64,000 nucleotides of DNA from contig NZ_FOXQ01000010.1 in the NCBI RefSeq assembly GCF_900115755.1, forward strand, positions 124,001 through 188,000, in the 5' to 3' direction. This document shows, in pieces, positions 9,449-19,200 of this stretch. This DNA comes from Parafilimonas terrae. Lineage in GTDB: Bacteria; Bacteroidota; Bacteroidia; Chitinophagales; Chitinophagaceae. The stretch's first letter is position 1, and every line of letters starts with the position of its first letter. The position numbers were made by a program, and so were the translations under genes. The notes beneath the pieces are model-generated. The model had not been told where the DNA came from. It did no database searches and saw only the letters and a program-made list of their open reading frames with translations.

Positions 9449-10612
9449 CTATGAATATAAAATTCCTGTTTCCAGCCCCCGCAATTCGGCCAATCCTCTT
9501 AACCTGCCTATTGCAGAATAGCCAGGGTTGGTTGTTTTGTTAAGATCGTCCAGCATCTGATGCCCATGATCGGGCCGCATGGGGATCGCAGCTTTTCTTT
9601 TATTCATTATAGCCTTTAAAGTTTTTATAATGCTGCACATGTCCGTATCTCCTTCCAAATGGTTTGCTTCATAAAAATCGCCGTTGCTATTCCGCATCGT
9701 GTTGCGCAGGTGAATAAAGTATACACGATCAGCAAATTGTTGTAACATGGCAGGAAGATCATTGTCAGCCCTAACGCCGAAAGAACCCGTACAAAAACAC
9801 AATCCATTGCTTAAAGAAGGAACTGCATCAAACAATGCCTGCACATCTGCAGCAGTGCTTACAATTCTTGGTAATCCTAATATTGAGAATGGAGGATCAT
9901 CCGGGTGAATTACCATTTTTACATTACAATCGTCTGCAACCGGAATTATCTCTTTTAAAAAGTAAACCAGGTTATCGCGAAGTTTATCTGCATTGATATG
10001 TGCGTAAGCATTTAATGCTTTCTGAAACTGCTGCAGCGTAAAACTTTCTTCGCTTCCCGGCAGGCCTGCAATTATATTTCGTTGCAGCAGTTGCTTTTCT
10101 TCATTTGTCATTACAGCAAACCGCTTATAAGCGGTTTCCAACTCCCGCTTTGTGTATTCTTTTTCTGCATTTTTCCGCTTCAGCATAAAAACATCAAAAG
10201 CTATAAAAGCTGCTTTTTCAAAGCGCAAAGCCTTAGAACCATCTTCCATTTTATAGGCAAGATCTGTTCTCGTCCAGTCTAAAACCGGCATAAAATTGTA
10301 TGTAACTATCCTGATACCGCAAGCACTAAGATGCTTTAAGGTTTGTTTATAATTATCAATATAACCCTTAAAATTTCCCTGTTGTGTTTTGATAGCTTCG
10401 TGCACCGGCACACTTTCAACCACAGGCCAATTAAGGCCGGCCTGTTCTATCATTTTCTTTCTTGTCTTAATAGCTTCCATACCCCAGGTTTCACCATTGG
10501 GTATATTATGAAGTGCGGTAACAATACCGGAACACCCTGCCTGTTTTATATCAGATAAAGATACCGGGTCGGCAGGCCCAAACCACCGCATGGTTTGTTG
10601 CATTTTGTACAT
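9449..10612 (-). CDS. uxuA: Mannonate dehydratase
   Basis: 387 residues, the usual UxuA length. It converts D-mannonate to 2-keto-3-deoxygluconate, a cytoplasmic step in hexuronate breakdown. Recognisable UxuA segments are MRWFGP at 8-13, [14 protein letters not shown] near 62-75, the metal-site region [10 protein letters not shown] near 240, and VYFIHLRN near 295, followed by RPDHGH near 345. An ATG three codons in (10603) is an equally good start. It follows the GH92 mannosidase gene by 70 bp and the two are probably co-transcribed. With the SDR enzyme at 6999 it makes up glucuronate catabolism after isomerisation; no uxaC isomerase is seen in the window. Confidence 0.95.
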   Translation of the reverse strand: MYKMQQTMRWFGPADPVSLSDIKQAGCSGIVTALHNIPNGETWGMEAIKTRKKMIEQAGLNWPVVESVPVHEAIKTQQGNFKGYIDNYKQTLKHLSACGIRIVTYNFMPVLDWTRTDLAYKMEDGSKALRFEKAAFIAFDVFMLKRKNAEKEYTKRELETAYKRFAVMTNEEKQLLQRNIIAGLPGSEESFTLQQFQKALNAYAHINADKLRDNLVYFLKEIIPVADDCNVKMVIHPDDPPFSILGLPRIVSTAADVQALFDAVPSLSNGLCFCTGSFGVRADNDLPAMLQQFADRVYFIHLRNTMRNSNGDFYEANHLEGDTDMCSIIKTLKAIMNKRKAAIPMRPDHGHQMLDDLNKTTNPGYSAIGRLRGLAELRGLETGILYS

Positions 10613-10682
10613 AAATTTTCTCTTTAAATTAAAGCTATTGATGGCGCTATTCCACTGAGTTAATGTTTTAGCAGAGATTAAT

Positions 10683-12968
10683 TTATCTTGTTACAGATGG
10701 TGGCTGGCTTTGCATATCTGCGCCCCAGGAAGCGGGTTCAGCCTGCAACCAGATTTCGAACTTCCCTCCTTTGATAAGATCACTATAGCGAATATAATTT
10801 TCCGCATATTTTTTTCCATTAAAAGTTATGCGGTGAATGTATTGATCTGTGCTGTTTTTTTTGTGACAAATAATTTCAAATGTTTTTTGTTCAGGCATGT
10901 TTATGCGAATTGTATCAAATAAAGGTGAGCACAACACATAATTTCCGGATACCGGATCAACTGGATAAAAACCTATAGCTGCAAATATGTACCATGCGCT
11001 AATCTGTCCTGCATCATCATTACCGCTTAAACCGCCGGGGCCGTCATTATATTCCCTGTTCAGAATTTCCCTTACTATTTGTTGTGTTTTCCAGGGTGAT
11101 GATGTGTAATTATACATGAATGGAATCTGATGCCCGGGTTCATTGCCGTGCCAATATTCGTCTTTTATAAAAAGGCTATCCAGCGCATTTTCCAGTGCCT
11201 TGCGCCCGCCCATTAATTGAGCCAGGCCATGCACATCATGCGGCACATAAAAAGTATATTGCCTGGGGGTGCCTTCTGTTATATATTTTTCCCTCACATC
11301 AGGGTTAAAACTCTCTGCCCACGCACCGCCTGCATAACGTCCACGCACAATGCCAGCCTCTTTGTAAAACACATTTTTATAGTTAAAAGACCGCTTATGT
11401 AAATCATTATAGTCAGCAGTTTTATCCAATGCCTTTGCCATAATGCTTAATGCATAATCATCATACGCGTACTCCAATGTCCGACTCACCTGTTCTTTTT
11501 TATGAAATGCATCTGGCACGCTGTCTTCCATAGGTATATAGCCATATTTTAAATAGGAAGGTAAAGCCCGCCTTCCTTTACCATCTATATATGCTTCCCT
11601 GTCCGGAACTTCAAAAGCATTTTGACGTAGCAGGCGATAAGCCTCGCTAACATCGTACCCGCGGATATTTTTATTAAAGGCAGACGCTATAAAGGCGCTG
11701 GTGTGATCGCCTACCATTTCAGAAGTATAATTATTCCAGCAGGGAAAGATGGGCATCCATCCACCTTCCTGCCCTTTTAAAATAATACTTTGAACCAGGT
11801 TGTTGATAAGGCCAGGCTTAAGTATTTCAAATAGTGGCAACTGTGCACGGTAAATATCCCACATTGAAAAATCGTCATAATAATCACCTTTCTTCAACTT
11901 ATTGAACTGATAGCTGTGTGCAAAAACGGGATACATTCCGTCCACATCATTATACAACCTGGGAATCTGCATTGCATGATACATTGCCGTATAAAAAATC
12001 CGCTTTGATCTTTCATCTGCGGTTTTTACTTCAATGGCAGAAAGTGCTTTTTGCCATTCTTGCCTGGCTTCCTCTTTAATATCATTAAAATGCTTTTTCC
12101 CTATCTCCGTTTGCAGGTTTAAACGGGCCCCTTCCGCACTGCTAAAGGAAGTTCCCATGTATATATCCAGGTGCTCGCCTTTCTTTAGATAAAAACCTGC
12201 GTATCCACCTATATTTTTCTTTTTACTGATAATATTTGAAGTGTAAATTTCTGTGCCGTTAAAAGTTCCGCTGCTGCTGATTTCTTTCTCAACTTTAAGA
12301 TAACACCAGCCACTGAACCCGGCAGGCTGGCCCCAACCCTGGTAAATGCGATGCGCAGGATTACCGGCTTCTATTTCTCCGCTCAGCGGATTAACCTGCA
12401 GTGAGCCTTCACCATAATCGCTATTTGGTATAACCAATACATACAAACTATCATCTTGTAACATAGTGAACCGTATAATGGCGCACCGTAATGTGGAAGT
12501 AATTTCAGTAGTAACAGGTTTGGTGTTCAGCTTATAATAATATGGCGTTGACAACTCATTCTCATGCGAAAAAGGAATGGCATATTGTTTTATATCAGTC
12601 TTTAGTTTTCCAACGACAGGCGTAATGGTAAAACTTCCAAAATCCTGCATGCAGGAACCGCTGATCCAGTGTGTGGCGCGAAACCCGCTGATGGCTGTAT
12701 CATTATAGTAATAAGGTGGAAGGCATTTTGTTTCTGTGGGGTTTGTTTGTGCCACCCATTGTGTCATGCCAAAGGGCCTGCCTACAGCCGGTATGGTATT
12801 GGCTTTTTGCTCTGAACCTGCGGCAGAATGTTTTTTTGCCGCGACTGTAGTAGAAGGCGCTGTTCCAGATAAAGGCTGCACATATTGCAATACATCCTGA
12901 GCTTTCAACGATGTTAAACAGAGTGCAAGGAAAGTCAGGTGCAGTAAACAGAGGGCAATTCGTTTCAT
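10683..12968 (-). CDS. GH92-family alpha-mannosidase, secreted
   Basis: 761 residues with a signal peptide (cleavage after SLKAQ). The GH92 layout is clear: an N-terminal beta-sandwich domain ([19 protein letters not shown] near 100), then an alpha/alpha-barrel with [13 protein letters not shown], the [15 protein letters not shown] segment, and the catalytic GNDDAGQ at 649-655 near the C-terminus. GH92 enzymes are calcium-dependent exo-acting alpha-mannosidases, mostly cutting alpha-1,2, 1,3 or 1,4 links of mannan or N-glycans; linkage specificity cannot be read here. It is first in a unit with uxuA, behind operator C. Its export signal suggests action in the periplasm or at the surface on glycan delivered by SusCD. 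Confidence 0.95.
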   Translation of the reverse strand: MKRIALCLLHLTFLALCLTSLKAQDVLQYVQPLSGTAPSTTVAAKKHSAAGSEQKANTIPAVGRPFGMTQWVAQTNPTETKCLPPYYYNDTAISGFRATHWISGSCMQDFGSFTITPVVGKLKTDIKQYAIPFSHENELSTPYYYKLNTKPVTTEITSTLRCAIIRFTMLQDDSLYVLVIPNSDYGEGSLQVNPLSGEIEAGNPAHRIYQGWGQPAGFSGWCYLKVEKEISSSGTFNGTEIYTSNIISKKKNIGGYAGFYLKKGEHLDIYMGTSFSSAEGARLNLQTEIGKKHFNDIKEEARQEWQKALSAIEVKTADERSKRIFYTAMYHAMQIPRLYNDVDGMYPVFAHSYQFNKLKKGDYYDDFSMWDIYRAQLPLFEILKPGLINNLVQSIILKGQEGGWMPIFPCWNNYTSEMVGDHTSAFIASAFNKNIRGYDVSEAYRLLRQNAFEVPDREAYIDGKGRRALPSYLKYGYIPMEDSVPDAFHKKEQVSRTLEYAYDDYALSIMAKALDKTADYNDLHKRSFNYKNVFYKEAGIVRGRYAGGAWAESFNPDVREKYITEGTPRQYTFYVPHDVHGLAQLMGGRKALENALDSLFIKDEYWHGNEPGHQIPFMYNYTSSPWKTQQIVREILNREYNDGPGGLSGNDDAGQISAWYIFAAIGFYPVDPVSGNYVLCSPLFDTIRINMPEQKTFEIICHKKNSTDQYIHRITFNGKKYAENYIRYSDLIKGGKFEIWLQAEPASWGADMQSQPPSVTR

Positions 12969-13081
12969 TAAGCAAGTAGGTTTATTATTATACTTTTAAA
13001 AAGTTGCCATTCATCAATAACAAATCAGGGAAGCAATATCTTTCTTTTATCATTATTTAAAACATTGCACCCTTTGTTTAT

Positions 13082-13101
13082 TTACGGAACCGTTTCCGCA
13101 T
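13082..13101. promoter_or_regulatory. LacI-type operator C, upstream of GH92-uxuA
   Basis: CGGAA-ccgt-TTCCG (13085-13098) is a palindrome around a central CG. It aligns with sites A and B (shared pattern TTACGnAAnCGTTTnCG). It lies 117 bp upstream of the GH92 start. Confidence 0.68.
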
Positions 13102-13237
13102 TAAATTTTAACCAGCTAATAGATTTATTTAAGTAGCCTGCAGTACTAAAGTTTTAAAATTGCCTAATGATGCCTCATTCATCTGCCTGAAAATAAGTTT
13201 GTTTATGTTGCTTTTATCGTAGTTAGTTCTTCATAAA

Positions 13238-13266
13238 AATACTCAGTGAGTAATTCGCTGAGTATT
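13238..13266. promoter_or_regulatory. Palindromic operator-like element upstream of the oxidoreductase
   Basis: TACTCA-G-TGAGTA (13240-13252) is a perfect 13-bp palindrome. It overlaps a 9-bp inverted repeat, AATACTCAG (13238-13246) with CTGAGTATT (13258-13266). The shape resembles TetR- or AraC-type operators. No such regulator gene is adjacent. It lies about 365 bp before the oxidoreductase start. Confidence 0.4.
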
Positions 13267-13615
13267 GCTGATAGATACTTATAAGAGATTGAAAAATGAT
13301 TGAGTACAGAGGGTTTTCGAATCCTGTCCTCGCTTTAAAATGCTATGCAGATCAGCCGGGTAATCTCAGGTTCTAATTTCAGGTATAGGTTCTGTGCTTC
13401 TCTCCTTTTTTAAGCGAAATTCAAGAAGCTTTTCGATCATAACCGGCCCCCCTGATAAAATCGCCCCATTATGGTAAACAAATTAAAATTTAATTTTATA
13501 ACCCGGTTTGGGAAATCATTATTACTACTTTAAATATTGAAATCATGCTGAAAAACAAATGCAACATCGTTTTATTAAGTAAATATCCGCTGTTGAACGA
13601 AAAAGGGGGTGTATT

Positions 13616-14533
13616 ATGAAAGCGATCGTTGTAACCGACCAGTCTACAGGAAAAGCAGGAATGAAACTGACAGAGCTACCCCGGCCACAGGCTGCCATAA
13701 ACGATGTCGTTGTCCAGGTTTATGCGTCGGGCATCACAGGAGATGAGTTGTCGTGGCCCTCAACCTGGGTTGATCGGGCTGGTCACGACAGGACGCCGTC
13801 AATTCCCGGTCACGAACTGGCCGGAGTAGTCACCGACCTCGGTTATGGCACAACAGGGCTGTCTGTAGGACAGCGGGTGTTTGGCCTTACGGACTGGTAT
13901 CGCAACGGCACACTTGCGGAGTATGTAGCTGTTGAGGCACGCAACCTCGCCCCGCTCCCGGACGACGTTGACTTCACGGCCGGCGCCGCACTCGTGATGC
14001 CGGGCCTGACCGCATGGCAGGGGCTGTTTGATCACGGTCATCTCCAGGAGGGACAGACCGTCCTCGTACATGGTGCCGCGGGCATAGTTGGGTCCATGGC
14101 AGTCCAGCTTGCACGTGAAGCCGGCGCCCGTGTTATCGGAACCGGGCGAGCTGCCCACCGCCAAACGGCGCTCGGTTTTGGCGCACATGAGTTTGTTGAT
14201 CTCGACAATGATAACCTGGAAAATATAGAAAAAGTTGACCTGGTTTTCGATGTCCTCGGCGGTGACATCGCGAAGCGCTCTGCAAGCCTGATCCGTTCCG
14301 GGGGAAGATTGGTAACCGTTACAGGCCCAACTGATGCCCGGCCTGCCAACGGATCAACAATTGACTTTGTTGTAGAAGCGAATCCTGCTCAATTAAATGA
14401 AGTCGTACAGCGGTTGCAAGAGGGGCGCCTGAGAACGAATATCGGCGCTACATCTACACTGGACGATGCCGTTGCCACTTTCAATTCTACCAATCGGGTC
14501 ACCGGGAAGACAATCATCCTTGTTCGCCCTTAA
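13616..14533 (+). CDS. NADP-dependent quinone-oxidoreductase-like protein (MDR superfamily), probably acquired
   Basis: 305 residues. The N-terminal GroES-like domain (1-125, IPGHELAGVVTDLG near 62-75) is followed by a Rossmann domain with HGAAGIVGSMAVQLAREAGA near 143-162 and a C-terminal LDDAVATFNSTNRVTGKTIILV. The structural-zinc Cys cluster of alcohol dehydrogenases is absent, so it belongs to the quinone reductase / zeta-crystallin branch; the substrate is unknown. A run of G (13604-13609) sits 6 bases before the ATG, a strong Shine-Dalgarno-like site that neighbouring genes lack. Base composition stands out: one counted line (13921-13980) has 38 G/C of 60, against 22 of 60 at 14881-14940 in the next gene. 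GC-rich codons for Leu, Val, Ala and Arg dominate, a sign of recent transfer from a GC-rich donor. Confidence 0.9.
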   Translation: MKAIVVTDQSTGKAGMKLTELPRPQAAINDVVVQVYASGITGDELSWPSTWVDRAGHDRTPSIPGHELAGVVTDLGYGTTGLSVGQRVFGLTDWYRNGTLAEYVAVEARNLAPLPDDVDFTAGAALVMPGLTAWQGLFDHGHLQEGQTVLVHGAAGIVGSMAVQLAREAGARVIGTGRAAHRQTALGFGAHEFVDLDNDNLENIEKVDLVFDVLGGDIAKRSASLIRSGGRLVTVTGPTDARPANGSTIDFVVEANPAQLNEVVQRLQEGRLRTNIGATSTLDDAVATFNSTNRVTGKTIILVRP

Positions 14534-14598
14534 AAGTAGCTGCAGAAAGAAATATTCCCGGTTGATAATCAGTGCAGTTTCTCTGGACGGATAAGAAT

Positions 14599-14640
14599 AA
14601 TGGAGTATGTATTTTCATGTTTGATAATACATACTCCATT
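14599..14640 (+). terminator. Terminator-like hairpin after the oxidoreductase
   Basis: A perfect 15-bp inverted repeat (14599-14613 with 14626-14640) with a 12-nt loop lies 65 bp after the oxidoreductase stop. The run after it is CCTTTCTCT, so the U-tract is weak. It separates this gene from the rlmD operon. Confidence 0.65.
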
Positions 14641-14822
14641 CCTTTCTCTACCGGCGGCATAAAAATTTTTAAGATTTTAATGAGCAGAATTTCTCTCAAT
14701 TGATAATAATTGTTATAGCGCATCTATATTTTTTAACCGCATTAGCAATTATAAATATCCAATCTTTATTATAACATGTTAATTTATGCTATTCCAAAAC
14801 TGAATGAATTTATTTTGCAGCC

Positions 14823-16253
14823 GTGAGAAAACGAAGACAAAAAGTAATACTTGAAGATATTTTAATTGAAAATTATGCAGCAGAAGGAAAATCTATTGCA
14901 AGGATTGATGGCAAAGTTGTTTTTGTTGAAAACGTAGTGCCCGGTGATATTGTTGATGTGCAATTATACAAAAGCAAAAAAGATTGGGCTGAAGGTTTTC
15001 CGCTCCGGATAAAAAAACTCTCCGACAACAGGGTTACACCTTTTTGTGAACATTTTGGTGTGTGTGGTGGTTGCCAGTGGCAAATGCTGCCTTATGAAAA
15101 ACAGCTTGAATATAAACAACAACAGGTATTTGATGTATTAAAGCGAATAGGTAAAGTTGAGTTGCCTGAAACGCAGAATATAGTTGGCGCAACAGAAACT
15201 AAATTCTACAGGAATAAACTTGAATATTCTTTTTCGGCAAAAAAATTTATTCCAGAAAACGAATTCAGGCAAATGCTGCATGAAGGAAAAGATACTGAAA
15301 GCGTTACCAATACCAACGTTGCAGGCTTTTATGCCAAAGGTGTGTTTGATAAAGTAGTTGATATACATAAATGCTGGCTGCAGGCAGAGCCCACCAATGC
15401 TTTAAGAAACGGCATTGCCGCTTTTGCCCGTGAACATAATTTTTCGTTTTACGATTTTAAGCAACATGCAGGCTGGCTCAGGAATATGATGGTGCGCATT
15501 GCTACCACCGGTGAAATAATGCTGAATATTGTGCTGGCTTATGAACATGAAACCAATATGCAGTTGCTGTTTGATTTTATACAGCAGCAATTTCCGCAGG
15601 TTACTACGTTGCTGTACACTATCAATGGTAAGCGTAACGACAGCATCTACGATCTTACACCACAGGTGGTTTATGGTAAAGGTTATATCGTGGAAAAGCT
15701 GGAAGATTATCAATTTAAAATAAGCCCGAAATCTTTTTTTCAAACCAACACAAAGCAGGGAGAAAAGCTGTACACAATCGCCCGCAATTTTGCAGAATTA
15801 TCGGGTAAAGAAGTGGTGTATGATTTATATTGCGGCACCGGCAGCATTGGTATCTTTGTGAGCGGGCTGGCGAAAAAAATTATTGGTGTAGAGGTTATCA
15901 GCGAAGCTATTAATGATGCAAAAGAAAATGCTGCTTTAAACAACATTGCAAACACATCTTTTTATACAGGAGATGTTATTGATATATGCACAGATGATTT
16001 TTTTGAAAAAGAAGGCAAGCCTGATGTTATTATTGTTGACCCGCCCCGGGCAGGGTTGCACAATAAGCTTTCGGAAAAGCTGTTACAGATTGAAGCGCCG
16101 CTCATTGTATATGTGAGTTGCAATCCTGCAACGCAGGCAAGGGATTTGCAAATGCTCGGGGAAAAATATGCTGTTGAAAAAATACAGCCGGTTGATATGT
16201 TTCCGCATACGCATCACATAGAAAACGTTATACAATTAAAATTAAAGAACTAA
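14823..16253 (+). CDS. rlmD: 23S rRNA (uracil-5)-methyltransferase, RlmD/RumA type
   Basis: 476 residues. An N-terminal TRAM domain (about 5-65, IENYAAEGKSIARIDGKVVFV) is followed by an iron-sulfur-type Cys cluster (CEHFGVCGGCQW near 77-88) and a SAM-binding methyltransferase domain with YDLYCGTGSIGIF, VDPPRAGLH and the nucleophile motif YVSCNPATQARDL. It methylates a uridine of 23S rRNA at C5; U1939 by analogy with E. coli RlmD, though the exact position is inferred. The start is a GTG; an in-frame stop (14805-14807) precedes it with no ATG between. It is first of five closely spaced plus-strand genes; the next begins 13 bp after its stop. Confidence 0.92.
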   Translation: MRKRRQKVILEDILIENYAAEGKSIARIDGKVVFVENVVPGDIVDVQLYKSKKDWAEGFPLRIKKLSDNRVTPFCEHFGVCGGCQWQMLPYEKQLEYKQQQVFDVLKRIGKVELPETQNIVGATETKFYRNKLEYSFSAKKFIPENEFRQMLHEGKDTESVTNTNVAGFYAKGVFDKVVDIHKCWLQAEPTNALRNGIAAFAREHNFSFYDFKQHAGWLRNMMVRIATTGEIMLNIVLAYEHETNMQLLFDFIQQQFPQVTTLLYTINGKRNDSIYDLTPQVVYGKGYIVEKLEDYQFKISPKSFFQTNTKQGEKLYTIARNFAELSGKEVVYDLYCGTGSIGIFVSGLAKKIIGVEVISEAINDAKENAALNNIANTSFYTGDVIDICTDDFFEKEGKPDVIIVDPPRAGLHNKLSEKLLQIEAPLIVYVSCNPATQARDLQMLGEKYAVEKIQPVDMFPHTHHIENVIQLKLKN

Positions 16254-16266
16254 TTAAACTGATCGA

Positions 16267-17103
16267 ATGAGAGAGTTCAGGCCAGGTGGTTTCCAGATAT
16301 TACCGTTAATAATTAAAAACCTCATTATTATAAATGTGCTGGTATTTCTTATACAGAAAACGGTGGAAAGTGGCAGCAATCCGGATTTAATGAACGACCT
16401 GTTTGCCCTTCATACCTGGCAAAGCCCGCTGTTTAAGCCCTGGCAGTTTGTAACGCATCTTTTCATGCATGGCAGCTTTACCCATATTCTTTCCAATATG
16501 TTTGCCCTGTGGATGTTTGGTTCTGTGCTGGAAAATCTTTGGGGGCCAAAAAGGTTTCTTACATTTTATATTGTTTGCGGGCTTGGCGCCGCTTTGCTGC
16601 ACATGATTGTATTGTATGTTGAAACCAGCTCTGTGGTGAATGATTTTAATGCTTTGAAAAGCAATTTCACTTTTGGCAATTTTGAAAACTTTGTAGCCGA
16701 GCACCATGTAGCTGATGTTTTTAGAAATAACGTGGTTCCCAGCATTATAAACGAATGGCGGAATAATACTTCTGACGGGTCAATTGCTCAAAATGCATAT
16801 ATCGTTGCCAATAGTTTTGTAACGGCCCGTTTGAACGAACCCACTTTAGGCGCTTCCGGGGCCGTTTTTGGCTGCCTGGCTGCTTTTGGTTATTTATTTC
16901 CCAATACCTATATATATATTTATTTTTTCCTGCCACTAAAAGCAAAATGGTTCGTAATTATATATGCAGGGTTTGAATTAATGATGGCTTTACAAAACAG
17001 CGCCGGCGATAATGTGGCCCACTTTGCACATTTAGGTGGCGCAATTTTTGGTTTAGCTTTAGTGTATTTCTGGAACAAGACAAACCGGCGAACATTTTAT
17101 TGA
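16267..17103 (+). CDS. Rhomboid-family intramembrane serine protease
   Basis: 278 residues, six or more membrane segments. The active-site motif GASG places the nucleophile at Ser197 in one membrane helix, and the general base is His255 in AHFAHLGG of a later helix. The conserved HxxxxHxxxN motif (HGSFTHILSNM, about 68-78) is also present. An unusually long loop (about 120-185) separates two helices. The protein cleaves substrates within the membrane; the targets are unknown. It is in an operon with rlmD upstream and a degenerate rhomboid 28 bp downstream, a pairing common in Bacteroidota. Confidence 0.93.
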   Translation: MREFRPGGFQILPLIIKNLIIINVLVFLIQKTVESGSNPDLMNDLFALHTWQSPLFKPWQFVTHLFMHGSFTHILSNMFALWMFGSVLENLWGPKRFLTFYIVCGLGAALLHMIVLYVETSSVVNDFNALKSNFTFGNFENFVAEHHVADVFRNNVVPSIINEWRNNTSDGSIAQNAYIVANSFVTARLNEPTLGASGAVFGCLAAFGYLFPNTYIYIYFFLPLKAKWFVIIYAGFELMMALQNSAGDNVAHFAHLGGAIFGLALVYFWNKTNRRTFY

Positions 17104-17131
17104 TATTTTCTAATTCAATTTTGCAAAAGAT

Positions 17132-18052
17132 ATGTCTGTAAGAGAACAAAACAGAAAGAAAAAGATTTTAATAGGCGATGATACCAATGCCCTTACCTGG
17201 CTCATCATTCTTAACTCTTTATTTTTTGCAGGCATACTTGCAGTGAAAGTTATTTTTTATTTAACCGCAGGCATAGAAAATACCAATACTGCAGGTATTG
17301 ATAGCTGGGTTGCCCTGCCTGTAGATGGTTACCAGTTGCTCACCCGCCCGTGGACGCTGGTTACTTACATGTTTGCGCATAACAGCATCTGGTATCTTAT
17401 AAGCAGCTTATTATGGCTTTGGTGTTTCGGGTATATTTTGCAGGACCTGGCAGGCAATAATAAACTCTTTCCAATTTATTTATATGGCGGTTTTTTTGGT
17501 GGCCTGAGTTTTATTATCACAGCTAATCTCATACCTTCCATACATGCAAATGCCGCTTCTATTTATATAATGGGCGCCGGTACATCGGTAATGGCTATAG
17601 CTGTTGCTACAACTACGCTTTCTCCCAAATTCAGGATTCTGCCTATGCTTAACGGAGGCATTCCTCTATGGGCACTCACATTGGTTTTTGCGGCAATAGA
17701 CCTGGGCACGATTGGATTAAGCCACAGCGGAACAGTTGCCATAAGCCATATTGTTGCCGGGGCTACAGGTTTCTTTTTTGTTTACCAGTTGAAACGCGGC
17801 AGAAACATAGGCAAATGGATAACAGACCTGGCTAATTGGGTCAATGACCTTTTCAACCCCGAAAAGAAATATGCTGAAACCACTCACCGGCAGCTTTACT
17901 ATAAAGCAACGCGAAAGCCTTTTGAAAAAACCCCTCATTTCAGCCAGCAAAAACTTGATGAAATTCTTGACAAAATAAACGAAGAGGGCTATCATCTTCT
18001 TACCGAAGAAGAAAAGGAATTTTTAAAAAAAGCAAGCAAAGAAAATTTTTAG
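17132..18052 (+). CDS. Rhomboid-like protein without a standard catalytic serine, with C-terminal soluble domain
   Basis: 306 residues. The membrane part (20-240) aligns with rhomboids (RPWTLVTYMFAHNSIWYLISSLLWLW), but where the protease has Gly-Ala-Ser-Gly this one has Gly148-Ala-Gly150-Thr. Ser152 lies two residues further on; the His is kept at 206 (SHIVAG). It is therefore probably not a normal protease, though a shifted serine cannot be ruled out. The last 40 residues form a charged helical tail (LDEILDKINEEGYHLLTEEE) seen at the end of many Bacteroidota rhomboids. It lies between the active rhomboid and the EEP genes and may assist or modulate its neighbour. Confidence 0.85.
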   Translation: MSVREQNRKKKILIGDDTNALTWLIILNSLFFAGILAVKVIFYLTAGIENTNTAGIDSWVALPVDGYQLLTRPWTLVTYMFAHNSIWYLISSLLWLWCFGYILQDLAGNNKLFPIYLYGGFFGGLSFIITANLIPSIHANAASIYIMGAGTSVMAIAVATTTLSPKFRILPMLNGGIPLWALTLVFAAIDLGTIGLSHSGTVAISHIVAGATGFFFVYQLKRGRNIGKWITDLANWVNDLFNPEKKYAETTHRQLYYKATRKPFEKTPHFSQQKLDEILDKINEEGYHLLTEEEKEFLKKASKENF

Positions 18053-18067
18053 TCCCGGTATTAATTC

Positions 18068-19171
18068 ATGAAAAAACTTATAAGGTTTGCATGGATCTGC
18101 GGCTGTATTATATTAACTGCGGTTTTCCTTATTTCCTGTTTCAGCGCTTATATTTCACCGTTCTCTTTTTCGTTTATACCATTGTTTGCACTCTGGTTTC
18201 CTTACTGCTTTTTAGCGGTGATAATATTAGCTGTTACAAATTTCTTTGTACGAAGAAAGAAGTTAGGAAGCTTTATGCTTCTAACCTTATTTTTTGGTTT
18301 GCCCAATCTTCTCAAAACAGTTGCATTTAATGCACCTGCATCATTTAATATTCAAAAGAAAGATTCATCATTGAGAATACTTACCTGGAATGTGCAGGGC
18401 TTCGTTTCATCTAATCCAAAATCGGTTAAATGGTCCGGCATTTTGCAGGTGGTAAAAAATAATAACCCTGATATTGTTTGCATGCAGGAGTTCCTGAACA
18501 TCATTACAGATTATGACAGCAATACTTTCATACAGGATGAAATGCAGGCCATGGGATATAACTATCATTTTTTTTCAAACGATGGCTTTTTCAGATTATA
18601 CAATGGTGTAAAGGTGGTGGATGGCTGCGCCATATTTTCAAAAAAACCTTTTATTGATAGCGGCAGGGTTACTATTACCACCGATCCTGAAAAGCAAAAC
18701 ATGATTTATACGGATATTCAGCTCAATAATAAACCTCTCAGGATTTTTACAGCACGCCTTGAATCTTTCAGGTTATACAACGATACTTCGCGGTTAAAAC
18801 AGGATATTTACGAAATAACTTATCACCGTAAAAGGGCTATTCAATATAAGCTTCGCGATATAGAAAAGCTGCATGCAAAAGAAGTGAACATCATCCGCAA
18901 TAAAATTGATAATACACAGATACCTGCCATTTATTGCGGCGATGTAAATTCAGTGCCCACTTCTTACACATATCATCATTTAAGAGGAAATTTCCAGGAT
19001 GCTTTTCTTGAAAAAGGCTCAGGCATTGGCCGCACTTTTTATAAAATTGTGCCTACGTTGCGTATAGATTATATTTTTACTGATAAACAGTTTAAGATTG
19101 AGCAATGTACAGTTTCCGGCAAAAAGATTTCCGATCATTATCCTGTTATAACCGACCTGCAATGGAAATAA
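18068..19171 (+). CDS. Membrane-anchored endonuclease/exonuclease/phosphatase-family protein (copy 1)
   Basis: 367 residues. Three hydrophobic segments occupy residues 1-90, then an EEP domain begins at LRILTWNVQGF (about 100-110), with DIVCMQEF carrying the metal-binding Glu, GDVNSVPTS near 293, and the final SDHYPVITDL with the catalytic Asp-His. EEP enzymes cut phosphodiester bonds in nucleic acids, phosphoinositides or sphingolipids; which one applies is unknown. The catalytic domain should face the periplasm if the three segments span the membrane. The gene is 15 bp from the rhomboid-like gene and is followed by a paralogue. Confidence 0.9.
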   Translation: MKKLIRFAWICGCIILTAVFLISCFSAYISPFSFSFIPLFALWFPYCFLAVIILAVTNFFVRRKKLGSFMLLTLFFGLPNLLKTVAFNAPASFNIQKKDSSLRILTWNVQGFVSSNPKSVKWSGILQVVKNNNPDIVCMQEFLNIITDYDSNTFIQDEMQAMGYNYHFFSNDGFFRLYNGVKVVDGCAIFSKKPFIDSGRVTITTDPEKQNMIYTDIQLNNKPLRIFTARLESFRLYNDTSRLKQDIYEITYHRKRAIQYKLRDIEKLHAKEVNIIRNKIDNTQIPAIYCGDVNSVPTSYTYHHLRGNFQDAFLEKGSGIGRTFYKIVPTLRIDYIFTDKQFKIEQCTVSGKKISDHYPVITDLQWK

Positions 19172-19200
19172 AATTTATGCCAATTCGTTAATTTTAATTA

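Larger units (their letters stand above)
12969..13615. other. 647-bp divergent intergenic region between the GH92 and oxidoreductase genes
   Basis: No gene is seen. It holds operator C (13082-13101) on the GH92 side, a symmetrical TACTCA-G-TGAGTA element (13240-13252), and a G-rich ribosome-binding-like run (13604-13609) just before the oxidoreductase ATG. The remainder, including 13270-13600, shows no structure I can interpret. Confidence 0.5.
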
